Source: Sipunculus nudus (Eukaryota > Annelida > Sipuncula > Golfingiida > Sipunculidae). Taken from it: 64,000 bases of DNA. The position numbers and the translations under genes were made by a program. Below, in pieces: positions 1-11,679 of the stretch. The stretch lies in the NCBI GenBank assembly GCA_026874595.1, contig CM049307.1, positions 64,970,870 through 65,034,869 of the forward strand, written 5' to 3'. The first letter of the stretch is position 1, and each line of letters starts with the position of its first letter. The notes under the pieces are model-generated. The model made no database searches, was not told the origin of the DNA, and saw only the letters and a program-made list of their open reading frames with translations.

Positions 1-755
1 CACACAAAGGGTTTATTTGCACATCCTTTACATTTTAAAGTTTGTAAAATCAATCCCCCTGATTTGTATTGACATGAAAGACCAAAGTAACCTTTGAAAA
101 ACAAAAATGACATGTATGTTGTGACTGTATTTCTTCCTTAAGAAGAAATGGTGGGAAGAAAGTATTTCTTCCCTTCCCGTCCTTTCCCTCTTGGAAGGTT
201 GTGCCAACCCTGGGTCAGAGGTGACTATATGGACATGTTTTGCAGCTTTGCGGGGTTCGTGTTCTTCTACTCATCTGTCATCCACAATCTGTTAGGAGTC
301 ATCCTCAGCAGCTGCTGAAGGGATTCCCACATAAGTTTGTACACATGCACATGTGTTGGGTCATTGCATTGGGTTATACCAATATAGCCAAACCAGTTCA
401 TTTTTCAAAGCTGTCCTATATTTATTTGGAAAAGTTATGAATGGGCTTACCAGTAGTTTTTTACTAATAATAACTTTTCTCAGTAATATATTGAAGGATT
501 TAATTATTTTAATTTTGTTTATGCATTTATTGTGGTGAAGTGCTTCGCCCACGTTTCCAATGAATTTCCAGTCTTGGTCTTGTCCATTTCCACAATGGGA
601 AATAGTAGTCATAAAAGTTTAAGTCTCATACACAGTCAGCTTTGATTCCATTAGACAAGTAAAAGTATGCGCATCATCCTTACACATACCTATGTCATCT
701 GGGAGATTCTGAAGAAGTAATCTCAACAAGTTCTTCAAAACTGTTGCAGACACAT
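1..755. other. Unassigned non-coding DNA
   Basis: AT-rich sequence with only short chance open frames on both strands. I see no splice-flanked exon, RNA gene or tandem repeat. It ends where the first hairpin-ended dispersed repeat begins. Confidence 0.5.
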
Positions 756-3125
756 TTTTAGCTCAGCTGACTATAAGTCATCTGAGCTATAGTCGTGGTC
801 CATTGTCTGTCGTCCGTCCATCTGTCCGTCCGTCCGTCCGTCTGTAGATGTGGCATGTTTTGAAACCGTAAGACCTAGGAATCCAAAATTCAGCCTAATG
901 TTAGATGTCCCCAAGATCTCCTACCAAGCCGAAAACTGGGTCTTTGGGACTTCGTTCCTTCGAGATATTAAGGAAAAACCTCCATTTTTTGTTAAAAATC
1001 TATTTTCACACTTCAGGACTAATATCAAAACCACACATCTTTTTTTCCTCATATTTACCCTAAATATTCCTCTGTATAGTTCCTATGTACATGCCGAAAT
1101 TAGGTCTGTATTATATAATTTAATATAATATCAAAACCACATAAATAAAAAATCAATACCTTAAATTTTGTCCAACTTTGGCACTGTTGATTTAATTTTC
1201 ACAGCATATATACATAAGGATTTAATCTTTTAAAATCTGAAATTTCAAAGAAATTGATTGGAAAGAATAGCTTTTATTCATGTTTTCATACACCATGTCA
1301 AGTGTTGTTTACATCTAGCCCACCTAGTAGTACAGCCTTCACTTGCATTATGTAACCCACCCCAGGCAGCTTGCCTTGGGTCAGCTTGGCCACTACCAGC
1401 AGGCTTCCCCTCTGCTCTGCACTCCCTCCCCCCCCCCCCCCCCAGATGGTGCATTAACTAGATGAATGTTATTATTTTCTGTATGTGATTCATTCTTATT
1501 CTAGGCTATGCTACATTTAGATTTTGTATTGTACCACCAGGGTTACAATGATTGAAATGTACATTTAATTGTGTCCACAAAGTGGTGTATTGCTATGAAA
1601 GTGTGGATGTTCATGAGATAAGTAATTCCTTACTTCAGAGGAGTAAAAACTTCACCAGGTGTGAAATTGACTATTAATTTCAGTAATTAATTAAAACTTG
1701 GATAGTAATTAGCACAATGATATTGTTTGTTTCTCATTCAACCAACAGTGTGTATACTTTATTTGAAAAGATGTTTTATTTTATCAAATTTACTGAATCT
1801 TTTTTTTTATTTTGGTGAATAAAATTAAGCAGGTACTGAAAACTCCAATGTGCAAAACTTTTTAATAGTGATTCGAGTATTCTTGTAGATGCCATGTTGT
1901 GGCATTATTTTCTTTTAAATTCAGTTTAAACATTTATGATTTAAAAATAATTAAATATATGTTTATGCATAATATGACCCAATATGAGCTACACTCTGGA
2001 TATATGATGATTGCAACTTTTGCAACAATTCTAATATTTTAACTTATAGTTTTAGTTTTTTACTCTGTATATATAATGATTGCAACTTTTGCAACAATTC
2101 TAATATTTTAACTTATATTTTCAGGTTTTTTCATTTAAAATTTATAAAACCTGTAAATAAAAAAAATGATTCAGATAAAAACTTCTTAATGGAAAAAGTG
2201 GATATGCTTAAAAAAAAATAGGCTTATATATAAACTTAAATGCATTATTCCCTTGAAAGTGAAATAAAGGTATTAGTCCATCTGTAAATTTTCCATCTGT
2301 AAATTTTCGTACATTACAGTATCTCAAAACTTTTACTGTTTTTCTTCATGACAGTCTTGTCAGAGTATTAGTTTGCAATCATATATTTAGAACTTTACTA
2401 TAACCAAGTAGGAGGGCCCCTTTCCTCTTAGCTTTTCATATTCTTATATAAATGAAAAACATTACAATAGAATATTTCTACATCCACCTTCGTGCTGCCC
2501 TCACTTTTCCCTTCTCCGAACCCCATCCCAAAGTCAGCATCAGTAAGCAAGAACAAGATGAATCAGATATATTCATACTTTAATATTTTGTATAACTATT
2601 CGTCCATAGGTACCTATGTACATGCCAGAAATTATGTCAATATTGTGTAATATGTAGACATAGTGGGCATCACAATAATGTACCTTGTCAAGACTAAAGA
2701 GATATTGTGTCATACAGTCACAAATTCATAAATCACTTCATCAGCATAGTTAATCATAACATCATATCTGTCAAATTGAAAGCTTGCAGACTACCATACA
2801 CTTTAGATCCTTCAACAAATAGCCTTATCATCATTCTACTACTGCTTATTACTGCTGTCATTGCATTCATATTTGCTCAAATATATCACAATTTTCTACA
2901 CCTCTTTAATAAATAAAAAATAAACCACTATATATGACTCTATTAATCCATCAGTCAGGTTATTTCATTTATCATTTACTCACATATTACATTACATTCC
3001 TTTATAATAGCCCAACATGTCCATGATATTCATAAGCTTTATCGACTCAATATAGTATCACAGTGGAGAAACATTTATGGTCCAATCACGATCAGCTGAG
3101 CGCCGTGACCCATGGGTCCCTTGTT
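756..3125 (+). repeat. Hairpin-ended dispersed repeat, copy 1
   Basis: The left end carries an imperfect hairpin: TAGCTCAGCTGACT at 760-773 faces AGTCATCTGAGCTA at 776-789, 13 of 14 positions pairing. A (CCGT/CTGT)n tract follows. The right end reads TCAGCTGAGC and then the perfect palindrome GACCCATGGGTC before CCCTTGT. The same two end types recur near 11.7, 13.2, 14.3 and 60.1-60.4 kb. Internal blocks are repeated: 'cctatgtacatgcc' occurs near 1080 and 2610, and a 69-bp step duplicates the block around 2011 and 2080. No protein is visible. It may be a non-autonomous transposon, but I cannot assign a superfamily. Confidence 0.6.
1427..1443. repeat. Poly-C tract
   Basis: A run of about 17 C, one of several C/G homopolymers in the window (also near 4202, 22688, 25461, 44941, 45006 and 60878). 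These are low-complexity tracts and likely places for assembly length errors. Confidence 0.9.
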
Positions 3126-4963
3126 TTAAGTTAGTAGCATAAATATAAAATCAGTACCTTAAATTTTGCCCAACTTTACGCTCTTTACACAGCTCTTTAC
3201 CTATAGGGCTACTTCCTATATCATAAGGCGCTGTTTGTTATGACCTCGTATCCTGAATTGCAACACCAGAGGGGAGCACTGTATTTTTGTCCAATCAGAT
3301 GAGACCTTGTGCTGGAAGACAAAGCCAAGCGAGGAATACACGGAGCCAATCATATTAATTTCTTTTTGAGTGACAGCTCATCCCCCAGCGTAACCATCTG
3401 AACAGGCCACAGGCTCAGAGAGAATTGCCCCTGACGTGGTTTGCTTAGGGCCTTGGGCACATAGGATGTTAGGCCGGTGAGCTGTAATTCAAACAAAACG
3501 TAACAACAAAGGCTGCGTGCACACCTCACTGGCTGGTTTCAGTTCTGCAGACAACAGGTACATGGCTACACTAACACAGTCATAATGTCATAATCGAATC
3601 GGTCGATGATGCGAGAATGCAGAGGGAGCAATTTAAATTCGACCGGAAACAGATCAAGAGGCGCTTGAAGCGCGGCAATGGGCGGAGCCAGGATGCCTGT
3701 CGAGTGTTTGTTTATTGGCATCTGATTGGCTGCTTGTCACATCTTAGGCACATTTATTTCAGTGGAAAACAAACCGCCATCTGGTGTCTAAATATATCAT
3801 AAACGGTCAAAGCTGGCAGCGTGAAAATCAGTTGCTTCTTTAGAAGCACAAGATTTCCGCTGCCTCGGGAGTGTACCCAACTTTGGCCACGGCACATTTT
3901 TTTCCTGTGTTACTCTGGATTAAATTTTCACAGCATGTACACATAAGAATTTAATCTGATAAAATCTGAAATTTGAAAATAAAAGCTGCAAAATTAGGCT
4001 AGTTATTGAATTTCTTTTGGAGGCTCTTGTTGTATTCCCTCACATTGTCAAGCAGTCCCCTTAGGTCACTGTAGGTCATTCAGTGCATCCCTAAGCTCCC
4101 CTGATGTTATGTAATCCTATCACTGGGGCAAGCCCTCACTCTTGTTGAGCTTGATCAGGCTGTCTGCAGTTAATACCACAGGGAGCCTTTCTCTCTCCAC
4201 CCCCATCCCCCCCCCCCCCACCCCATTCTGTAGACAGACTTGTACTATAAAAAAGATTTATCTTATAATTTCACATATTTTTCAGCAACAAGCGGTTACA
4301 ACAGAGACCCCTCCCCCAACCCACCCTTTCAGTACACAGGACTAATAAACAAGACGAATCTTATAATTTTAATGTTAAATAAATTCTTTTTGTTGAGACT
4401 TGGACATTTTGATTTTTTTTTAAGAAAAAAATTTTCAGGAATTTAATCCTTATATTCAAATGAGATAGATTTCAGATAGATTTAACAAGATTAAATATGA
4501 TATAAATACTTTGTAGCATTTCATTCATATCTCTTAAAGTTGGCTGAGCCTAGGTGTAAATAACACTGTTAAATTTAGTTTTAAAATCAGGAATATTTGT
4601 CAAACTTTGTGGGATTAATTTTTAACTATTATGGCCTATATTTAACTTTTAAAAACTTAATTATATTCACACATTATTTGTTTATGAAATGTAACTTTTA
4701 TATAACACTTACCGTAGGCCCATTTTTTCCCTAGGTGCATCACTATATGGTTTCAGGCCAAAAATTTCATTTATTACACAGTGCATAAGCTTTAGCTAAT
4801 GTCCATTATTCTACAATTTACAGAGGTCCATTTAAGCAGGGCCATTTTCTCTAAGCTTTTCAAATGGTATTATACATGAAAAACCAAAAGAAATAAAAAT
4901 ATTTTGCAGTTGCTAATATTTTCCAAAATTCAGCTGAGCAAAGTGACCCATGGGTCCCTTGTT
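3126..4963 (+). repeat. Hairpin-family repeat, copy 2, 5'-truncated and interrupted
   Basis: The stretch up to 3176 and from 3876 onward matches the inside of copy 1 (for example 'taccttaaattttg.ccaacttt' near 1160, then 'ttaattttcacagcat' near 1193). It ends with the same TCAGCTGAG ... GACCCATGGGTC signature at 4930-4963. The 5' hairpin is absent, so the copy is truncated. It is split by a separate insertion at 3177-3875. Confidence 0.55.
3177..3875 (+). mobile_element. Short non-autonomous DNA element, copy A, with 8-bp target duplication
   Basis: The insert begins TACGCTC and ends with the inverse of TACACTC, a short imperfect terminal inverted repeat. It is flanked by CCCAACTT on both sides (3169-3176 and 3876-3883). 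The host repeat is continuous without it, as the related copy near 1165-1190 shows, so both edges are well supported. A second copy lies at 16050-16507. The duplication length fits hAT-like elements. No transposase reading frame is visible. Confidence 0.65.
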
Positions 4964-5637
4964 GAAATGCACATTGTGTGGCTCATCTTTGAATACTTTC
5001 AGTGGAATTAATTCTTTCCTCAGCAATGGGCAAAGGATTTTCAGTAAAGATTACACGCAGACTTAAGTTGGCACGAGTGGATTACTATGTATTTGTTTAC
5101 TGATGAGACTTTGCAAAGGGTCCTTGTCCTGTAATGAAGGATTAATGAGTTTATTTCTATATTAAAGTTGAGTAAAATTTGTGTTGGTTTATTTTCTTAG
5201 GTCCCATCAAAATGCAAAACATGATAAAAATTTCCTTAAAATCTTATTTACTAGGTCTTAAATATGTCTTTTTTTTCTAAAAATTACCTTTTGGGGGTTG
5301 GATGTGTTGAAGGGAGGGTTGGATGGGGCAGGGGGTGGCCCCTTGTTGATTGCAGACATTTATTTATTACAGATACTTTCATATATTGGTACCTCACTCA
5401 GTAATATTCATATGTTCCATACAATGTATTTTGGTTTAGCTGAAACTTGGGTTTGATTAGTGTCCAATTTTTTAGCTACTTGGACTGTCTTGAACTTAGA
5501 ATGTCCAAATTTAACAAGTGAAATATTTTACATACTTATTAATTTGCCTGTTTTGAAACTGCCTATCTGGTCATAAATTGTTTCCTTTAATGATCTTTTG
5601 AAGTCAACAGGTCCAGAAATAAATAATTATTCATGTA
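4964..5637. other. Unassigned AT-rich DNA
   Basis: No exon, RNA gene or clear repeat seen. A G-rich stretch lies near 5290-5345. Confidence 0.4.
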
Positions 5638-6858
5638 CAGTGGAACCCCGCCTTGCGACCACCCCACAATTGCGACCACCCCACAATTAAGAACATTTTG
5701 CTTGGTCCCGAATTTTTTTTAGTTTATTTATGTTTAAAAATGACTCAAAATTACGACCACTCCTGAATTTAGAATTACGACCAGATTTCCTGGCCCCAGC
5801 GCTAATGCGACCCCGCTAATGCGACCACCGCCGAGAAGTACTGAAACAACATTTGTCACGAGTCAATGGCTGCGTCTTGTCACAGGCGCCTTAACGAAAG
5901 ATCAAAGCGGGTAACAAGGTTTCTTAACCCGAGTGTTAATCTGGTCCCGCATATCTTCCCGACTCGGTGTCTTTGCTGAGACTCGTTGAGGTGTAGGTTA
6001 TAGATCAAAGAGGATAACCACCGGCCTGATTACTTAACGAGCCGGTCTGACCTGGGGTCAGATGCTAATTGCCCCTCAGTGATCACCTTTATTACAGCTA
6101 CCCTAAGTGTGGGGTTGCAGGCTTAATATTTCAACTCATCACATATTGTTCGATCCTAATTGGTAAAATTAACGACCTAGTTAATGCTAAATGTGTTCAT
6201 ACCTTACTGACACTGAGTATTGAACAGTCAGTAAAATGTATAAATAAAGCTTGCATCGGGGGGAAATCCCTCACATTAATTTGCCTTTTCTGATAGAGCG
6301 TTGTCAGTTTATTTCTCTACTGGTTAAGTTTGCATTTAAATTGCTTGCTGTTAGGCAACCACACCTCTGAAAGAGCTCTCCTTGAAGGATAAAGTAGCGT
6401 TAATCAAGGCGGCAACACCACGCAAAGTCAGCACCAAATGGCTCAGCAGTTTAGCGTCGGGTAAGCTCAAGTGCACGCAATATATACTCAATCGGAAGGC
6501 TAAATATATGACAGCCACGTATTGTGTTCAGTATGCATTCAGTAGGTTGTAATTGTATTGCCTTAGTGTTATTATTTGTTCATCATTAGTCACTACGTAT
6601 GTGTACATGTGTATTTATTTTTATCATGAATAAATATGTTCAGCTACACACACAAAAAAAATCATAATAAGGGTCCTCCGCTAAGTAAAATATTTTGTTA
6701 AAATTCACATTAAAGATATGCAATAGATAAACTCTGATACCCATTAAATATCAGCGTGTTATATGCGACCACGGTAAGAGTTTCACAAATACGACCACCC
6801 CCAAATTACGACCACTTTGCTCAGTCCCCAGGGTGGTCGTAATTGTGGGGTTCAACTG
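5638..6858 (+). mobile_element. pogo/Tigger-like DNA transposon, internally deleted
   Basis: The left end starts CAGTGGAACCCC. The right end is the inverse, starting CAGTTGAACCCC. Both are followed by further inverted blocks containing 'gcgaccacc' or 'acgaccacc'. The element is flanked by TA on each side (5636-5637 and 6859-6860), the target duplication of Tc1/mariner/pogo elements. At 1.2 kb it is too short to carry a full transposase with DDE domain. Inside is one recognisable exon-like segment of a CENP-B-type DNA-binding domain, given separately. It is probably a dead or non-autonomous derivative. Confidence 0.8.
6355..6461 (+). pseudogene. Transposase N-terminal exon fragment (CENP-B/pogo HTH)
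   Basis: Reading from 6355 gives a 35-residue segment containing LKELSLKDKVALIKAA, which resembles the first helix-turn-helix of pogo/Tigger transposases and CENP-B. It is preceded by a TTGCTGTTAG acceptor-like site and ends at a GTAAGC donor-like site. No further transposase exon is visible before the right terminal repeat, so I read it as a remnant. The assignment rests on the motif plus the pogo-type ends around it. Confidence 0.6.
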
Positions 6859-7249
6859 TATTTCATATTCCTTAGTATTCAGAAATTATTATGGTTGTTG
6901 TGGTTACATTTCTGATAGATTGGAAAAAAAGATGATTTTTATTGGGTCTTATAAGAAGGCTACCACTCAGAGATGGGGGATTAGGACTCTGATGTCTTAA
7001 GTTTCAGTTCAGACTGTAATACTGATATCCTGCTTCTGCTCAAAGGTCTCACCTGGGTATGAGGTCTCACAAAGTCTTCATCTCTAAATTGACAAGGACC
7101 ATCTGATATTCAAACAAAAGTATATTACCAGCAAGTATATTTTTATAAAGCTAACCAATCCTTAACTTCACAAAGTATGTAAAATTGATCGCATTTTGTT
7201 TATTTGTTTGCAGCAAGGCGGCAACCTCACAGGGTGGTTACTTGTTTGG

Positions 7250-7672
7250 AATGTAGAACAGTTAGACGTTTTGTAACAAACAAAGATTACAAGCTTTGGA
7301 ATGAACTGTGGGAGAGCACAGCAAAGTCACCCGCAAAGAACACAGAAAAACATGACAAAGAACTGTCAAACAGTGAGACTTTATGTAACAAACTAAGACC
7401 ACAGGCTGTGGAATAAACTGAGGGAGAACACAGCAAAGTCACCTGCGAAGAACACTGAAATATGTAACAAAGAACTGTCAAACAGTGAGACATTATGTAA
7501 CAAACAAAGAACACAGGCTGTGGAATGTACTGTGAGATAGCACAGCAAAGCACTTGCAAAGAACACAGGAAAACTTGACAAAGAACTATCAAACAGTGAG
7601 AAGTTTTGTAACAAACAATGAACACAGGCTGTGGAATAAACTGTGGGAGAGCACAGCAAAGTCACCCACAGT
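7250..7672 (+). repeat. Minisatellite, about 111-bp unit, 3-4 copies
   Basis: Units contain 'cacaggctgtggaat', 'gagagcacagcaaagtcac' and 'caaagaactgtcaaacagtgag' in fixed order with roughly 10 % divergence. The open frames here on both strands run through the repeat and I do not call them genes. An acceptor-like 'tttgtttgcag' stands just upstream at about 7213, so a terminal exon cannot be fully excluded. Confidence 0.8.
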
Positions 7673-8020
7673 AAATAGGGATAAATGCAACAGAGAACTG
7701 TTCAATGGTGCACAAAAATAAATATTTTATTGCATATAAACAAATGTTGTTTTCTGTGGTTATTTATAAGTAAATGTATGATTTTGGTAAGTGTTTATAT
7801 TCGTCAGTCTGATATGGTCTTAATCAGATTTCTTTTAAGTGAACCTGTGAGCTTATGCGATGGTGTGGCGTCGTCCGTTGTCTGTATGTTAACCCATACT
7901 AACTTGAAAATGGCAGGAGTTAGCATCACCAAATTTTATGCAAAAAAATAGTCATCTAAAAAACTCTATGGGATTTTGCTTATTTATTGGCTTACTGCAT
8001 TTTCTTAGATTTTATAGGGA

Positions 8021-9715
8021 ACTAGATGTGTCGGAACAACAGGAATGCCCCCGCCTGGGGCAAATTAGAAACATTTGTTAAAATTTGTAAAATTTTTTAA
8101 GTCCAGGAGGTGTCGTATGGTCAAAAGTAGGTCAACAAGGGCAAAATGCAAACTCTATCTGTAACGGGTCATTATCAAGCAACACACAAAAAATCAGGCC
8201 AGTATCTGTAGGCATTGTGAAAAAAGTCCACACATGTGCATTTTTCATAAAAATTTCTGTCTTTCATAAAATTTTCTATGTTTAGGATCTGTCATATGGT
8301 CAAAAATAGGTCAACTGGGACGAAACGCGAACTCGATCTGTAAGTGGTCATTATGGGCCCACAGACCAAACATTAGGCTAGTAACTGTAAGCATTGCATT
8401 GCGAAACTAGAATATTAGCAAAAGCTGATAATCAGTTATAAATTTAAATTGGAGAGGTATGTACCATGTATATACCATGTTTCATAACAATCCACCAAAT
8501 GGTTCCTGAGATATAAGCTCTCGAGTGTTTTTGTATAATCAGCTCTGTAACAAAGAAAAAAAGGTCAAGGTCACCCATCTTTGCACTTGACCAAGATTTT
8601 GTTGAGATACATCTTCATTGATGTAATAAAATTCCATCAGTGAATCCTTTTAGAGATATCCCGCTCACAAGGCCAAAATTGAAAAATCTGATAAAAATTG
8701 ATGAAAAAGTTCAGAAATTGCAGGTGGCGCCACCAAAATTGTGCAGCACGTACAGACCATCAGTCCCAATGATCATAGTAAGTTTTGTGAAAATCCACAC
8801 AATGGTTCCTGAGATATAAGCTTCTGAGTGTTTTTCTATAATCAGCTCTAAAATGTAATAAAATAGGTCAAGGTCACCCATCTTCGAACTTGACTGAGAT
8901 TTTATCGATATACATCTTCACTGATGAAATAAAATTCCAACGGTGAATCGTTTTAGAGATATCCTGCTCACAAGGTAAAAGTTAACAGACGCGGGACGGA
9001 TGGACGCCGGACAGACGGACGGACGGACAGACGGACAGCTTGGGTGACGACAATAGCCCATCAGCCAATGAGCTGAGGGCTAAAAACGGCTGTAAATGTA
9101 CATTTGTCATGAAAATTTATATTTTTCATGAAATTTTCTATGTTCAGGAGCCATAAAACGGTCAAAAGTAGGTCAACTGGGACAAATGCGAACTCGATCT
9201 GTAACTGGTCAATATCTGCCCAAACACCAAAAATCAGCCCAATATGTGCAGGCATTGCGAAAAAAATTCCGTACATGTGTATTTGTCATGAAAATTACTA
9301 TTATTCATGAAAATTTCTAAGTGTTGGAACCGTAAAACAGTCAAAAGTAGGTCAACTGGGACAAAACGCAAACTCGATCTGTAACTGGTCATTATCTGCC
9401 CACACACCAAAAATCAGGCCAATATCTGCAGGCATTGTGAAAAAAAGTCCGTACATGTGTATTTTTCATGAAAATTTCTATTTTTCATGAAATTTTCTAA
9501 GTTTAGGAGCCGTAAAACGGTCAAAAGTAGGTCAACCGGGACAAAACGCGAACTCAAACTGTAACTGGTCATTATCTGGCCACACACCAAAAATCAGGCC
9601 GACATCTGCAGGCATTGCGAAAAAAAGTCCGTACAACTGTTTGATTTCGGAATGACGGAAGGACAGACATGGGTAGAACTATATGCCCCAGCCACTTTGT
9701 GGCGGGGGCATAAAA
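8021..9715 (+). repeat. Dispersed repeat built of about 180-bp tandem units, with a nested insertion
   Basis: The block opens with 'ggaatgcccccgcctgggg' and closes with the inverse-type 'gccccagccact...ggcgggggcat'. Between lie five units marked by 'gtcaaaagtaggtcaac' near 8119, 8299, 9159, 9339 and 9520, about 180 bp apart. A different repeat, about 8405-9083, interrupts them. It carries 'ggttcctgagatataagc' twice (about 8501 and 8805), a (GGAC/AGAC)n tract, and the ending 'ccaatgagctgagggctaaaa'. No protein is seen. Confidence 0.6.
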
Positions 9716-10190
9716 AGCCAAAAACCTTTAAAAATCTTCTTCTCCGAAACTATTAAGCCAAATTTTTCCGACATTTCACTGAAATGATTCCTGGAAAAAT
9801 CTCTCTCAATTTTGTTTGAATGGTTCCAGTTCAGTGATTTTTGGCAAAGTTACAGGAAGTTGAACTTAGTCATCTGTCCAAAAAGGCATACTAAAATTAC
9901 AATCTCAGAAACGGCTGGAGCTATCATCACCAAATTTTATGCAAATGTTGGTCACGTGTCATATCTGAAATTGAGGTATTGGTGGCGCCACCTGCATCAG
10001 TCTTTTTTGTACCTCTATCATACAGAGGGCTACAAAACTTCTTCTCTGAAACCATATGGTCAATTTGTTAAATATTGCACAGAAATGATCCAAGGGTAAT
10101 GTTTTCTGAAGTTTGTTCAAATGGTCTCAGTTCAGTGACTTTTGGCCAAGTTTTGGGAAGCTGAATTTAGTCATATGCAATAACAGCATT
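9716..10190 (+). repeat. Decayed tandem repeat, about 300-bp step
   Basis: Two related units: 'ttcagtgattttt.ggcaaagtt...gaagttgaacttagtcat' near 9830 recurs near 10133. One unit contains the palindrome GGTGGCGCCACC at 9981-9992. The small open frames here are frames through the repeat. Confidence 0.45.
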
Positions 10191-10389
10191 ATTCGACTGA
10201 GGCCAAATTGTTTAATATTTTACAAAATCAATCCCCACAATAATTCTTATAATAATTGTCTTTTCTGGTTCCACGTGAATGTCTTGAGTCATTTTACCAT
10301 ATATGTTAGCTGTGTGAAGCAGTTACATCTAGCCTGGCACCATTTATCAGCATCTATTGCATCATGCCATCAGACATTTAGATTTCAGG

Positions 10390-10790
10390 TTAAATAGCTT
10401 GGCAGACTGCCAACTGTTTTTAGATTTGGCAACAGGCAAAAGGTCAGCCTGGATCTATTTATAGCTTTGGCAGACTGGCAACTGTATCAGATTAGGCAAC
10501 AGGTCAAGAGTTCACTCAGTGCAGCTAGATGTAGGTCAAGAGTTCACTCAGTGTAGAAGCTGCATTCTATTTATAGCTTTACCAGACTGCCCACTGCATC
10601 AGATTTGGCCCCAAAGGTCAGTCTGGATCTATTTAAAGCTTTGGCAGACTGCCAACTGTGTCAGATTATGCAACAGGTCAAGAGTTCACTCAGTACACCC
10701 AAGTACAGGTCAAAGGTTACTCAATCTAACCAGGTGAAGGTCAAGAATTCACTCAGTGCAGTAGCTTGAGCCAGCAATTTGTCACAGTTC
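10390..10790 (+). repeat. Composite tandem repeat ('ggcagactgccaactg' family)
   Basis: The block 'ggcagactgccaactg' recurs near 10400, 10467, 10585 and 10643 with small changes, alternating with 'aggtcaagagttcactcag' near 10503, 10531 and 10675. The reverse complement of the same motif ('cttggcagtctgccaaagc', then 'tatttatag') appears near 56250, so the family is present in both orientations. Confidence 0.7.
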
Positions 10791-10899
10791 ATTCGGGGCA
10801 ACTGCCTTTCTCACCAAAGCCTGGTCAGCCCCATGCATCAGACTCAAGGTAAGTTTGGTGTATTGGCCTGCTATGACATGTCTATGGGTCATTGATGGC

Positions 10900-11240
10900 C
10901 TTCTCATTCTCAAGACAGGTGTGGCCACCTACAATGACTTTTGCACATGTATGAGCCTGCTTATTTCTATGGAGGAATTTGATTTTATGCCTTAATTGGG
11001 CATGACTATACATATGAGATAGCTTTATTGTGTACAAGACCAGTGAAGCCACCTACAATAATTTTTGCACAGTGTATGTCCCTGCTTATTTCTCTGGAGG
11101 GGTTTGACATATCAGTCTGAAATTGGGCATATGTATATATCTCTGATAGCTTTGTTGTATACAAGATTGGTAGTGCCAGCTACAATCATTTTTGTGTCGT
11201 GTGCACCTATGCCAGAATTTCAGCAGTGACGTTTGTGTAA
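10900..11240 (-). repeat. Tandem repeat of the 'gtggc.cca.ctacaat' family
   Basis: Three degenerate units of about 125 bp, each with a 'gccacctacaat.a.ttttgcac' type block followed by 'cctgcttattt'. Reverse complemented, they resemble the array at 53980-55990 ('gtaggtggcgccact ... cttgtgtac'). No coding potential is seen. Confidence 0.5.
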
Positions 11241-11679
11241 TTGTTTCTTGTTCAAAATATTTAGAACTTGCATTGTTCATATATACTTGTTACACATGTA
11301 CTTGAAAAGGAATGTTCGAGCATTGAAACATTATACCTTGTGTATATCTGTTTGCACAGGTTCGCATTGGGCCTGTAGGCCTTGTTCATTAATTGGCTCT
11401 TCTTATATGCCTGACAGTTCAATCATTCACGAAACAAGTAACTGATACTTGGCGGTGCCACTAGTCTCACGTAGACAAAGCTATCCAAGCTCTTTGGTCA
11501 ACTGGATTTTTGGCCTTTTCTATGCATCCTTTCTTGAGATATTTAAGATTTTGAGTGATTTTCACCACATATGGAAATATTCATGGTCAAGGCCTCTCTC
11601 ATGTCTTATCATGACCCGAATTTAAATAGACCCATACCTATATTTGTGCATAATATGAAAGAAAGGTGTCCATTGGTTT

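Noticed and set aside
7204-7665. Overlapping open frames on both strands (70, 112 and 90 residues)
   Set aside because: They run through a 111-bp minisatellite; the Cys/Phe/Leu-rich minus frames are repeat translations.
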